From an uncultured Oscillibacter sp. (lineage in GTDB: Bacteria > Bacillota > Clostridia > Oscillospirales > Oscillospiraceae), in contig CAMHBH010000056.1 of assembly GCA_946183175.1 (NCBI GenBank), positions 1 through 13,108 on the forward strand: DNA of 13,108 nucleotides. Direction: 5' to 3'. The notes under the pieces were generated by a model. It searched no databases. It had not been told where the DNA came from and was given only the letters and a program-made list of their open reading frames with translations. The position numbers were made by a program, and so were the translations under genes. Shown piece by piece: positions 1 to 6,419 of the stretch (position 1 is the first letter of the stretch; every line of letters starts with the position of its first letter).

Positions 1-1
1 C

Positions 2-466
2 CTGGTATTCTGCTCCAAGCAGAAGGACATCTACCGGGTATTCCAGTACCACGGCGCGGAGCATAAGACCATCTTCTGTTACGAGGCCGGACTGCCCCTG
101 ACGGTCGAGAATGTGCGCGTACAGTCGCGGCACCATCCGCGTTGCGGGACTAGCTTCCTGTTCGTCGTGATATTCGTCTCGATACTCGTTTCCAGCGTGG
201 TATTCGGTATCTGGCCCATGACGAACCCGTGGTTGCGGACACTCGTACACTTGTTGCTTTTGCCGCTTGTCGTCGGGATTACCTACGAGTTCAACCGCTG
301 GGTGGGGCGGCACGTACAGGAAAACCGTCTGGCGCAAGTCCTGACGGCCCCCGGACTGTGGATGCAGAATTTCACCACCAACGAACCCGACGACAGTATG
401 ATAGAGTGCGCGATACGCTCCCTTGAACTCGTGATTCCCGACGAGAAGGGAAAGGACGAGTGGTGA
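2..466 (+). CDS. yqhQ: YqhQ-like DUF1385 membrane protein, 3' part
   Basis: The gene is cut by the left edge; 154 residues remain, in frame from base 2 to the TGA at 464-466. The fragment contains the DUF1385 hallmarks YHGAEHKTI, YEAGLPLTVENV and SRHHPRCGTSFLF, then two hydrophobic segments (around FVVIFVSILVSSVVFGIW and HLLLLPLVVGITYEFNRW) and the family's C-terminal QNFTTNEPDDSMIE. DUF1385 proteins are predicted polytopic membrane proteins of unknown biochemical role. The conserved His/Glu/Cys set suggests a metal site, but that is inference. The stop is one base from the prmC start, and this pairing is common in Firmicutes. An internal GTG/ATG near 113 is not the true start, because the reading frame and family similarity continue upstream to the window edge. 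Confidence 0.93.
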   Translation: MVFCSKQKDIYRVFQYHGAEHKTIFCYEAGLPLTVENVRVQSRHHPRCGTSFLFVVIFVSILVSSVVFGIWPMTNPWLRTLVHLLLLPLVVGITYEFNRWVGRHVQENRLAQVLTAPGLWMQNFTTNEPDDSMIECAIRSLELVIPDEKGKDEW

Positions 467-467
467 C

Positions 468-1334
468 ATGGCGACGACTTACAGCGGCCTGTACCTAGAA
501 ATCCGCCGCGAATTGAAGTACGCCGGGTCGATTGCGTCCGACCTCGCCGCGCGGGAGTTAGTCTGCGCGGCGTCGGACAAGACGAAAGAGGCCTTATTCC
601 GCGACGGCGGGCTGTACGTGTCCGCGGACATCGAAGCCCGCGCCCGCGAATTGCTACGGCGTCACCTTGACGGCGAACCCGTCGCGTATATCATCGGGGA
701 GTGGGAGTTCTACGGGCTGACGCTTGCCGTCTCGCCCAGCGTACTGATTCCGCGTCCCGACACCGAGACGCTTGTAGACAGGGCCGTTGACTATCTCCGG
801 GAGTGCGGGCCGTGCCGCGTCCTCGACTTGTGTACGGGTTGCGGCTGTGTGGGGCTTGCGGTGGCGGCGCAAATCCCGGAGGCGAAAGTCGTACTGGGCG
901 ACATCTCCGACGAGGCCTTGAAGCTGTGTAGCCGGAATATTTGGAGTAACTCTTTCAGCGGGCGCGTGGTGCCCGTACAGGCCGACGCACTCCGCAAACC
1001 TGACCGTAGAATCGGCGTATTTCAGTGTATCGTGTGCAACCCGCCCTACATAGCCTCCGGGGACATCGACGGCCTCGACGCCTCCGTCCGCGACTACGAA
1101 CCGCGTCTGGCTCTCGACGGCGGCCCCGACGGGCTTGACTTCTACCGCTCCATCGCCGGGAAGTGGCGTAACGCGCTGTACCCGCGCGGGCGGATTTTCT
1201 TTGAAGTAGGCGCGGGGCAGTCCGTCGCGGTGGGGCGGATTCTCCGCGACAACGGTTTCGGCGAAATCGAAAGCTGTGAGGACAGGAACGGCGTCCGGCG
1301 CGTGGTGACCGCCATTCGCTACCCCGATATTTGA
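468..1334 (+). CDS. prmC: Peptide chain release factor N5-glutamine methyltransferase
   Basis: 288 residues, a normal length for PrmC/HemK. This cytoplasmic enzyme transfers a methyl group from S-adenosylmethionine to the glutamine of the GGQ loop of RF1 and RF2, which speeds translation termination. The N-terminal helical RF-binding domain occupies about residues 1-85. The SAM-binding motif LDLCTGCGCVGLA is at about 119-131. The catalytic NPPY motif, which holds the target glutamine, is at 191-194. The start ATG follows the yqhQ stop by one base, with AAAGGA upstream, so translation is probably coupled. In many Firmicutes prmC is followed by or close to prfA; here recA follows instead, so its usual partner must lie elsewhere. 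The cysteine-rich motif I is a mild variant of the usual GTGSG. Confidence 0.96.
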   Translation: MATTYSGLYLEIRRELKYAGSIASDLAARELVCAASDKTKEALFRDGGLYVSADIEARARELLRRHLDGEPVAYIIGEWEFYGLTLAVSPSVLIPRPDTETLVDRAVDYLRECGPCRVLDLCTGCGCVGLAVAAQIPEAKVVLGDISDEALKLCSRNIWSNSFSGRVVPVQADALRKPDRRIGVFQCIVCNPPYIASGDIDGLDASVRDYEPRLALDGGPDGLDFYRSIAGKWRNALYPRGRIFFEVGAGQSVAVGRILRDNGFGEIESCEDRNGVRRVVTAIRYPDI

Positions 1335-1461
1335 TGACGCCTCTTCCTACTTGAGTAGGAAACCGGCCAGGATTCCTACCCGATATTTGACAATCCACTT
1401 TGTGACGCCTCTCCGCGCCGACGAGGCCGGAGGGGCATATCTGACGACAGGAGGAAGTACC
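1335..1461 (+). promoter_or_regulatory. recA leader with overlapping hairpins and a partial duplication of the prmC end
   Basis: This 127-bp gap contains a perfect 7-bp hairpin, TTCCTAC (1344-1350) with GTAGGAA (1355-1361). The same GTAGGAA can instead pair with a second TTCCTAC at 1373-1379, so the two stems exclude each other. A further hairpin pairs GCCTCTCCG (1407-1415) with CGGAGGGGC (1428-1436), 9 pairs with one wobble, just before the recA ribosome binding site. The prmC end is echoed: TACC(C)CGATATTTGA at 1320-1334 and 1377-1390, and TGACGCCTCT at 1335-1344 and 1403-1412. A consensus-like TTGACA lies at 1387-1392, but no convincing -10 follows. I see no Firmicute LexA/DinR box of the GAAC-N4-GTTC type. 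Attenuation or RNA-level control is possible but unproven. Confidence 0.45.
1449..1454 (+). promoter_or_regulatory. recA ribosome binding site
   Basis: AGGAGG lies 7 bases before ATG 1462. It decides the recA start against the in-frame TTG at 1351, which would add 37 residues that do not resemble RecA. Confidence 0.9.
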
Positions 1462-2589
1462 ATGCCAAGAGAAAAGGCCCCGCTTGCGGTCCCGGCCCCC
1501 GCCGCCGATAAGAAGAAAGCCCTCACGACCGCCCTCGCGCAGATTGAGAAGGCCTACGGGCGCGGCTCTATTATGCGTTTCGGCGACCGTCCCGCGCCGA
1601 CAGTCGGCGTCATTCCGACGGGTTCGCTTGCGCTGGATGTGGCGTTGGGAATCGGCGGACTGCCGCGCGGGCGCGTCGTGGAAATCTACGGCCCGGAATC
1701 GTCGGGCAAGACGACCCTCGCCTTACACGTCGTGGCGGAGGCGCAGAAGCGCGGCGGGGAGGCGGCGTTCATCGACGCCGAACACGCCCTCGACCCCTAT
1801 TACGCGCAGGCCCTCGGCGTCAAAATCGACGATTTGCTGATATCCCAGCCCGACACCGGCGAACAGGCCCTCGAAATCACGGAGGCGCTTGTACGCTCCG
1901 GGGCCGTCGACGTGGTGGTCGTCGATTCCGTCGCGGCCCTCGTGCCCCGCAGTGAAATCGAGGGCGAAATGGGCGACAGTTTCGTCGGCCTACACGCCCG
2001 CCTGATGAGTCAGGCCTTACGCAAGCTGACGGGCGCTATCGGCAAAACGGAAACCATCGTGATATTCATCAACCAGTTGCGGGAGAAAGTCGGCGTGATG
2101 TACGGCAACCCGGAAGTGACGACGGGCGGGCGCGCGCTCAAATTCTACTCGTCCGTGCGAATCGACGTACGGCGTATCGAGACGATTAAGAACGGTACGG
2201 AGATGATTGGCAACCGCACGCGCGCGAAGATAGTCAAGAACAAACTCGCGCCGCCGTTTCGGGAGGCCGAGTTCGATATCATCTACGGACAGGGTATCGT
2301 ACACGAGGGGGAGCTTGTGGATTTGGCCGTCAAGCTGGACTTCATGCAGAAGTCGGGTTCGTGGTTCTCGATGGGCGACCGGCGAATCGGACAGGGCCGC
2401 GACGCCGCCAAGCGGTACTTGCAGGAAAATCCGGAAATCGCCGCGCAGTTAGAGGAGGATATCCGGCGGAATCTCGACAAACTTTCCGGGGCCCCGCGCC
2501 CGTCCGCGCCGCCCGTCGCGACGGCTCCGGTTCCGCCGCCGCCGCGCCCCGCCGATATCAGCGCCGACGACTTCAACGATGAGAATTGA
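1462..2589 (+). CDS. recA: Recombinase A
   Basis: 375 residues, slightly longer than the usual 340-355. RecA forms ATP-dependent filaments on single-stranded DNA, catalyses strand exchange and promotes LexA self-cleavage. Visible motifs are the N-terminal IEKAYGRGSIMRFGD, Walker A GPESSGKT at 77-84, the FIDAEHALD motif, Walker B VVVVDSVAAL, loop L1 around EGEMGDS, and the DNA-binding loop L2 with NQLREKVGVMYGNPEVTTGG. L2 has Val where Thr is usual (EVTTGG rather than ETTTGG). The extra length comes from about ten N-terminal residues and a Pro-rich tail containing PVPPPPRP that ends in the acidic DDFNDEN. The start is set by AGGAGG at 1449-1454. The 3' end overlaps recX by 11 bp, pairing RecA with its modulator. 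No SOS box is visible upstream. Confidence 0.98.
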   Translation: MPREKAPLAVPAPAADKKKALTTALAQIEKAYGRGSIMRFGDRPAPTVGVIPTGSLALDVALGIGGLPRGRVVEIYGPESSGKTTLALHVVAEAQKRGGEAAFIDAEHALDPYYAQALGVKIDDLLISQPDTGEQALEITEALVRSGAVDVVVVDSVAALVPRSEIEGEMGDSFVGLHARLMSQALRKLTGAIGKTETIVIFINQLREKVGVMYGNPEVTTGGRALKFYSSVRIDVRRIETIKNGTEMIGNRTRAKIVKNKLAPPFREAEFDIIYGQGIVHEGELVDLAVKLDFMQKSGSWFSMGDRRIGQGRDAAKRYLQENPEIAAQLEEDIRRNLDKLSGAPRPSAPPVATAPVPPPPRPADISADDFNDEN

Positions 2590-3196
2590 CCGTATAGAGC
2601 CGTCGCGGCACAAGAAGGGCCGCGTACTGGTCTTTCTGGACAGCGGCGCGTGTCTGAAAGTCACGGAGGGGGAACTTGTAGAATTTGGCCTCCGCGCGGG
2701 GGACGAACTCGACGCCGATACCCTGAACCGTCTACGGGAAGCGGGGGGAGTGTCGAACGTCCGCGCGAAGGCGGCGGAGATTATCGCGAAGCGCCCGTTG
2801 TCGCGGGCGGGACTGGTTCGGAAGTTACTGGACAAGGGCGCGTCGCCGGAGGAGGCCGCACAAGCCGCCGACTGGCTAGCGTCGATAGGCGCGCTCAACG
2901 ATACGGAGTACGCCGCGACGCTGGCGCGGGGGTGTGCGGCGAAGGGCTACGGCCCCGCGAAAATCCGCGCGAAGCTGTACGAGAAGGGCGTGCCGAAGGA
3001 ACTCTGGGACGCGGCGACGGCGGATTTGCCGGACAGCGCCGCGCGGATTGACGCGTACCTGTCGCGGAAACTCGCGGGGACCGCCCCCGACCGCGACACC
3101 AAGCGTAAACTCACGGCGTCGCTGTTGCGCCACGGCTTCCTGTGGGACGATATCCGCGCCGCGTGGGCGCGCGTCGGGGAGGATTTGGAGGAATAA
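2579..3196 (+). CDS. recX: RecX regulatory protein
   Basis: 205 residues. RecX proteins bind the RecA filament groove and modulate its assembly and ATPase activity. The N-terminal strand-rich part (about 1-55, KGRVLVFLDSGACLKV) is typical of longer Firmicute RecX. The rest consists of three-helix repeats, with the signatures RPLSRAGLVRKLLDKG, ALNDTEYAATLARG, GYGPAKIRAKLYEKGV and KRKLTASLLRHGFLWDDI. The ATG lies inside the last codons of recA (11-bp overlap) and has no clear Shine-Dalgarno sequence of its own, so translation is probably coupled to recA. Its TAA shares a base with the rimO ATG. Adjacency to recA is the common arrangement and supports the call. Confidence 0.95.
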   Translation: MRIDRIEPSRHKKGRVLVFLDSGACLKVTEGELVEFGLRAGDELDADTLNRLREAGGVSNVRAKAAEIIAKRPLSRAGLVRKLLDKGASPEEAAQAADWLASIGALNDTEYAATLARGCAAKGYGPAKIRAKLYEKGVPKELWDAATADLPDSAARIDAYLSRKLAGTAPDRDTKRKLTASLLRHGFLWDDIRAAWARVGEDLEE

Positions 3197-4530
3197 TGGC
3201 GTACAAAGTCTCGTTTATCTCTCTGGGCTGTGCGAAGAATCAAGTCAACTGCGAGCAGATGATGGCGCTGGTCTCCGCCGCCGGGCATACGATACAAATA
3301 GAGCCCGAAGGGGCCGACGTGGTCGTCGTGAATACGTGCGGGTTTCTGGCGTCGGCCTGCGAGGAGGCTATCGAACACATTCTGGAAACCGCCGAGCTGA
3401 AGCGCGCCGGACTTGTCGGGAAGATTCTCGTCACGGGGTGCATGGCACAGCGCTACCGGGAGGACGTACTGCGCGAACTGCCCGAGGTCGACGGCATTCT
3501 GGGCACGGGGAGCTACGACCGTATCGCCGAGGCGATAGCGGAGGTCATGGCGAAGGGCGCGCGGCCCTGCTATATGGGCGACATCCACACGGCGAACCAG
3601 GGCGGGGAGCGGATTCTGTCGACGCCCCCCTGGTACGCGTGGCTGAGAATCGCGGAAGGGTGCGACAACCGCTGTGCCTACTGCGTGATACCGTCCATCC
3701 GGGGCCGCTACCGCAGCCGGCCCATGGCGGACTTGCTGGACGAGGCCGCCGAACTCGCCGACGCCGGAGTACAGGAGTTAATCGTAATCGCGCAAGATAT
3801 CACGCGCTACGGAATCGACCTGACGGGGCGTCGACAGCTTGCCGAACTTTTGCGGGAGCTGTGCAAACTCGACTTCCACTGGATTCGCTTGCACTACCTG
3901 TACCCTAGCGACATCACCGACGAACTGATAGACGTTATCGCCGGGGAATCGAAAATCGTGCCCTATCTGGACATCCCGGTACAGCACTGCAACGACAATA
4001 TTTTGAAGTCCATGCGCCGCCGCGACACGAAAGCAAGCCTCACGGCGATTCTCCGCAAGTTGCGCGCGCGGATTCCGGGTCTCGTACTCCGTACCAGTAT
4101 CATCACCGGGCTTCCCGGGGAAGGCGACGCGGAGTTTGAAGAACTGTGCGAATTTCTGCGGGAACAGAAGATAGAGCGCGCGGGGGTATTCCCGTACTCG
4201 CCGGAGGAGGGCACGGCGGCGGCGTCCATGCCGCGCCCGGATACCGAAACCGCAAAGCGCCGCGCCGAACTCGCCGTAGACGTACAGTCGGACATCATCG
4301 ACGGGTACAACGAGGCGGCGCTGGGGACTGTGCGGGAAGTCCTGTGCGAGGGGTTCGACAGGCAGGCGCAACGTTTTTACGGGCGGAGCTACGCCGAATC
4401 GCCCGACATCGACGGGCGAATCTGGTTTACGTCCGGACGCGACATTCCGCCCGGTACTTTCGTCTGCGTCCGCCTCACGGATACTATGGACGGAGAGCTT
4501 GTCGGAGAAGAAGAGAGGAACTTGTCATGA
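3196..4530 (+). CDS. rimO: Ribosomal protein S12 methylthiotransferase RimO
   Basis: 444 residues, the family's normal length. RimO is a radical-SAM enzyme with two iron-sulfur clusters that adds a methylthio group to a conserved aspartate of ribosomal protein S12. The N-terminal UPF0004 domain starts with SLGCAKNQVN and has cluster cysteines at about C12, C48 and C82. The radical-SAM cluster motif CDNRCAYC is at 156-163, followed by PSIRGRYRSR. Further family motifs are LHYLYPSD, YLDIPVQHCNDNIL and TSIITGLPGE. A C-terminal TRAM domain covers about 380-444. RimO rather than MiaB is indicated by the LGCAKNQVN form and the PSIRG motif. GGAGG precedes the ATG at a short spacing, and the start overlaps the recX stop by one base. 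The end overlaps pgsA by 4 bp (ATGA). Confidence 0.97.
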   Translation: MAYKVSFISLGCAKNQVNCEQMMALVSAAGHTIQIEPEGADVVVVNTCGFLASACEEAIEHILETAELKRAGLVGKILVTGCMAQRYREDVLRELPEVDGILGTGSYDRIAEAIAEVMAKGARPCYMGDIHTANQGGERILSTPPWYAWLRIAEGCDNRCAYCVIPSIRGRYRSRPMADLLDEAAELADAGVQELIVIAQDITRYGIDLTGRRQLAELLRELCKLDFHWIRLHYLYPSDITDELIDVIAGESKIVPYLDIPVQHCNDNILKSMRRRDTKASLTAILRKLRARIPGLVLRTSIITGLPGEGDAEFEELCEFLREQKIERAGVFPYSPEEGTAAASMPRPDTETAKRRAELAVDVQSDIIDGYNEAALGTVREVLCEGFDRQAQRFYGRSYAESPDIDGRIWFTSGRDIPPGTFVCVRLTDTMDGELVGEEERNLS

Positions 4531-5048
4531 ATCTGCCCAATAAACTCACGCTGTTGCGGATACTTCTAATCCCGGTGTTCATGGTCATTCTCTACTGGGG
4601 CTTTCCGGGCGCGGAATACGCGGCGCTGTTCGTGTTTATTCTCGCAAGCCTCACGGACCTGTTAGACGGCAGAATCGCGCGGAAGTACAATCTCGTCACG
4701 GACTTCGGCAAATTCGCCGACCCGCTGGCCGACAAAATGCTCGTGACGGCGGCTATGCTGTGGTTTGTCGAATGCGGCAAAATGCCCGCGTGGGCGGTAC
4801 TGATTGTGATTTGCCGGGAGTTCGCGGTCAGCGGCCTGCGCATGGTCGCCGCCGAACAGGGACGCGTCATCGCCGCGGGGTGGTCGGGGAAAGTCAAGAC
4901 CGCCGCGACGATGGTCTGTATTGTCCTGATGTTCCTGCCGATTCCCGCCGTACTCAATACGCTTTGCGTGTGGGTGATTGCCCTGACGACGCTCTATTCC
5001 GGCGTCGAATACTTTGTCAAGAACGCCGACGCCCTCTCCGATATGTAA
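4527..5048 (+). CDS. pgsA: CDP-diacylglycerol-glycerol-3-phosphate 3-phosphatidyltransferase
   Basis: 173 residues, polytopic membrane protein. PgsA condenses CDP-diacylglycerol with glycerol-3-phosphate to give phosphatidylglycerophosphate, the committed step toward phosphatidylglycerol and cardiolipin. The CDP-alcohol phosphotransferase signature D-x2-D-G-x2-A-R-x8-G-x3-D-x3-D is complete, from D44 to D69. The start NLPNKLTLLRILLIP is typical of PgsA. About five to six hydrophobic helices are visible. Translation is coupled to rimO by an ATGA overlap, with GAGAGGA upstream. rimO-pgsA adjacency is widespread in Clostridia. It is the last + strand gene and converges on ychF. Confidence 0.97.
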   Translation: MNLPNKLTLLRILLIPVFMVILYWGFPGAEYAALFVFILASLTDLLDGRIARKYNLVTDFGKFADPLADKMLVTAAMLWFVECGKMPAWAVLIVICREFAVSGLRMVAAEQGRVIAAGWSGKVKTAATMVCIVLMFLPIPAVLNTLCVWVIALTTLYSGVEYFVKNADALSDM

Positions 5049-5136
5049 ACGGGGCGTTACGGTAAAAGCCTCCCCGCCGATACAGGGGCGGCGAAACTCT
5101 AAAAAGCCTCCCCTGTTGCCACAAGGGAGGCTTGCA
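5049..5136. other. Convergent intergenic region between pgsA and ychF
   Basis: 88 bp separate the two convergent stops. The 12-mer AAAAGCCTCCCC occurs twice (5064-5075 and 5102-5113). Only the second copy forms a clean hairpin with the GGGAGGCTT at 5125-5133, but the first copy could pair with the same arm. No gene is seen here. Confidence 0.7.
5101..5133 (-). terminator. Rho-independent terminator of ychF
   Basis: AAGCCTCCC (5104-5112) pairs perfectly with GGGAGGCTT (5125-5133). Read on the - strand, the stem is followed by a T run (AAAAA at 5101-5105 on the + strand) shortly after the ychF stop. On the + strand the tract after the stem (CTTGCATTAT) is weak, so termination of pgsA transcription here is possible but less certain. 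Confidence 0.82.
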
Positions 5137-6228
5137 TTATACATTGAAGCGGAAATAAATCATGTCGCCGTCCTGTACGATATAGTCCTTGCCCTCCGCG
5201 CGGTAGAGGCCCTTTTCCTTCGCCGCCGCCACGCTTCCACAGCGTTCCATATCCGCCCACGCCAGCACCTCCGCCCGGATAAAGCCGCGCTGTATATCGG
5301 AGTGGATTTTCCCGGCGGCGTCGGGGGCCTTCGTGCCCTTGCGGATTGTCCACGCGCGGCACTCGTCTTTCCCGTAGGTCAGGAAGGATATCAGGCCGAG
5401 CAGGTCGTAGGCGCACTGTACGAGACGGTCAAGGCCCGATTCCGTCAGGCCGAGTTCGTCGAGGAAGAGCGCGCGTTCCTCCTCTTCCAGTCCGGCGATA
5501 TCCTCCTCTAATTTCGCGCAAATCGGCAGTACCTGGTTTCCCTCCGCCTTCGCGATTCCCGCCACGGTCTGGTAGTACGCGTTCTCCTGCAAGTGCGTGA
5601 AGCCGTACTCGTCGGTATTGGCGGCGTAAATCACGGGCTTGAGCGTGAGCAAGTCGGAAGTACGGAGCAGGGCGGCGTCGTCGGGGTCACAGTCGAACGT
5701 GCGCGCGGCGTGTCCGGCGTCGAGGTGCTTCGCCAGCGCGGTAAACAGTTCGACTTCGTGCGCGTACTTCTTATCGCCCTTCATGGCCCGCGACGCCTTC
5801 TCAATGCGGCGCTGTACCATTTCGAGGTCGGCCATGACGAGTTCGAGGTTGATAATCTCGATGTCGCGCGCGGGGTCGGGCGTACTCTCTACGTGAATCA
5901 CGTTTTCGTCGTCGAAACAGCGCACGACATGTATAATGGCGTCGGTCTCGCGGATGTTGGCGAGGAACTTGTTCCCGAGGCCCTCGCCCTTGCTCGCGCC
6001 GCGCACCAGTCCGGCGATGTCGACGAACTCCACGACGGCGGGCGTCTTCTTGAGCGGCTCGTAGAGTTCGGCCAATTTGTCGAGGCGGGCGTCGGGCACC
6101 GCGACAACGCCCGTATTCGGTTCAATGGTGCAGAAGGGGTAATTCGCGCTTTCGGCCCCGGCGTTGGTGATGGCGTTATAGAGCGTGGACTTGCCCACGT
6201 TGGGCAGTCCGACGATTCCGGCTTTCAT
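5137..6228 (-). CDS. ychF: YchF/OLA1-type P-loop NTPase
   Basis: 363 residues, standard length. This Obg-related, ribosome-associated NTPase usually prefers ATP over GTP and is linked to stress and redox responses. P-loop GLPNVGKST is at 7-15. The G2/G3 region has YPFCTIEPN and DIAGLVRGASKGEGLGNKF. The G4 element reads NTDE at 204-207, the NxxE form that relaxes guanine specificity, instead of NKxD. A coiled-coil insertion covers about 120-190, and the C-terminal TGS-like domain contains GKIHSDIQRGFIRAEV. The ATG at 6228 is chosen because GGGAGGAG (6236-6243) sits 7 bases upstream and the family starts at MKAGIVG; 39 further in-frame codons upstream carry no family similarity. It is a single-gene unit with its own promoter and terminator. 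Confidence 0.97.
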   Translation of the reverse strand: MKAGIVGLPNVGKSTLYNAITNAGAESANYPFCTIEPNTGVVAVPDARLDKLAELYEPLKKTPAVVEFVDIAGLVRGASKGEGLGNKFLANIRETDAIIHVVRCFDDENVIHVESTPDPARDIEIINLELVMADLEMVQRRIEKASRAMKGDKKYAHEVELFTALAKHLDAGHAARTFDCDPDDAALLRTSDLLTLKPVIYAANTDEYGFTHLQENAYYQTVAGIAKAEGNQVLPICAKLEEDIAGLEEEERALFLDELGLTESGLDRLVQCAYDLLGLISFLTYGKDECRAWTIRKGTKAPDAAGKIHSDIQRGFIRAEVLAWADMERCGSVAAAKEKGLYRAEGKDYIVQDGDMIYFRFNV

Positions 6229-6262
6229 ATAGAAACTCCTCCCGGTCGGTTGTATTGCGCCC

Positions 6263-6291
6263 ATTGTACCACGCGCGCCGCCGCCGCGCAA
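6263..6291 (-). promoter_or_regulatory. Probable sigma-A promoter of ychF
   Basis: On the - strand, TACAAT (6263-6268) is preceded by TGG, giving an extended -10 (TGGTACAAT). TTGCGC (6286-6291) lies exactly 17 bp upstream as a weak -35. The predicted transcript starts about 25 bp before the ribosome binding site at 6236-6243. Confidence 0.7.
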
Positions 6292-6303
6292 GGCCCCGGA
6301 AGG

Positions 6304-6324
6304 CGATTCCCTGTACAGGAATCG
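6304..6324. repeat. Inverted repeat upstream of the ychF promoter
   Basis: CGATTCC (6304-6310) and GGAATCG (6318-6324) are perfect inverted arms around CTGTACA, and CCTGTACAGG (6310-6319) is itself a perfect 10-bp palindrome. The element lies just upstream of the proposed -35 of ychF, where an activator or repressor could bind. A second, imperfect inverted repeat (GTTTC at 6336-6340 with GAAAC at 6360-6364) follows. No known operator is recognised. Confidence 0.35.
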
Positions 6325-6378
6325 TTCGCAGCGTCGTTTCCGCACGGCGGGGAAGCGTGGAAACCTGTCAGAACCGCG

Positions 6379-6408
6379 AAAAAGCCTCCCCCGCGGTAAC
6401 GGGGGAGG
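6379..6408 (-). terminator. Rho-independent terminator of the RND operon
   Basis: CCTCCCCCG (6385-6393) pairs with CGGGGGAGG (6400-6408) across a 6-base loop. On the - strand the stem is followed by a T run (AAAAA at 6379-6383 on the + strand). It begins 11 bases after the RND stop and separates the pump operon from ychF. The arm resembles the terminator after ychF (AAAAAGCCTCCC). Confidence 0.88.
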
Positions 6409-6419
6409 GCAAAGCGAGT

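Noticed and set aside
1387..1415. recA promoter from the consensus-like TTGACA
   Set aside because: No plausible -10 hexamer occurs at 16-18 bp spacing (the bases there are GC-rich), so I do not call a promoter.
1351..1461. Upstream in-frame extension of recA from a TTG
   Set aside because: The added residues do not resemble RecA and would overlap the leader hairpins; AGGAGG at 1449-1454 fixes the ATG at 1462.
5137..5146. TATAAT-like sequence on the - strand at the end of ychF
   Set aside because: It is formed by the last Val codon and the TAA stop, has no -35 partner, and is followed at once by the terminator.
6336..6364. Second imperfect hairpin between the RND terminator and ychF as a small RNA
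   Set aside because: Only about nine interrupted pairs, no promoter or terminator of its own.
5593..6399. Open frame of 268 codons on the + strand opposite ychF
   Set aside because: Shadow of a strongly conserved gene in GC-rich DNA; no motif or start signal.
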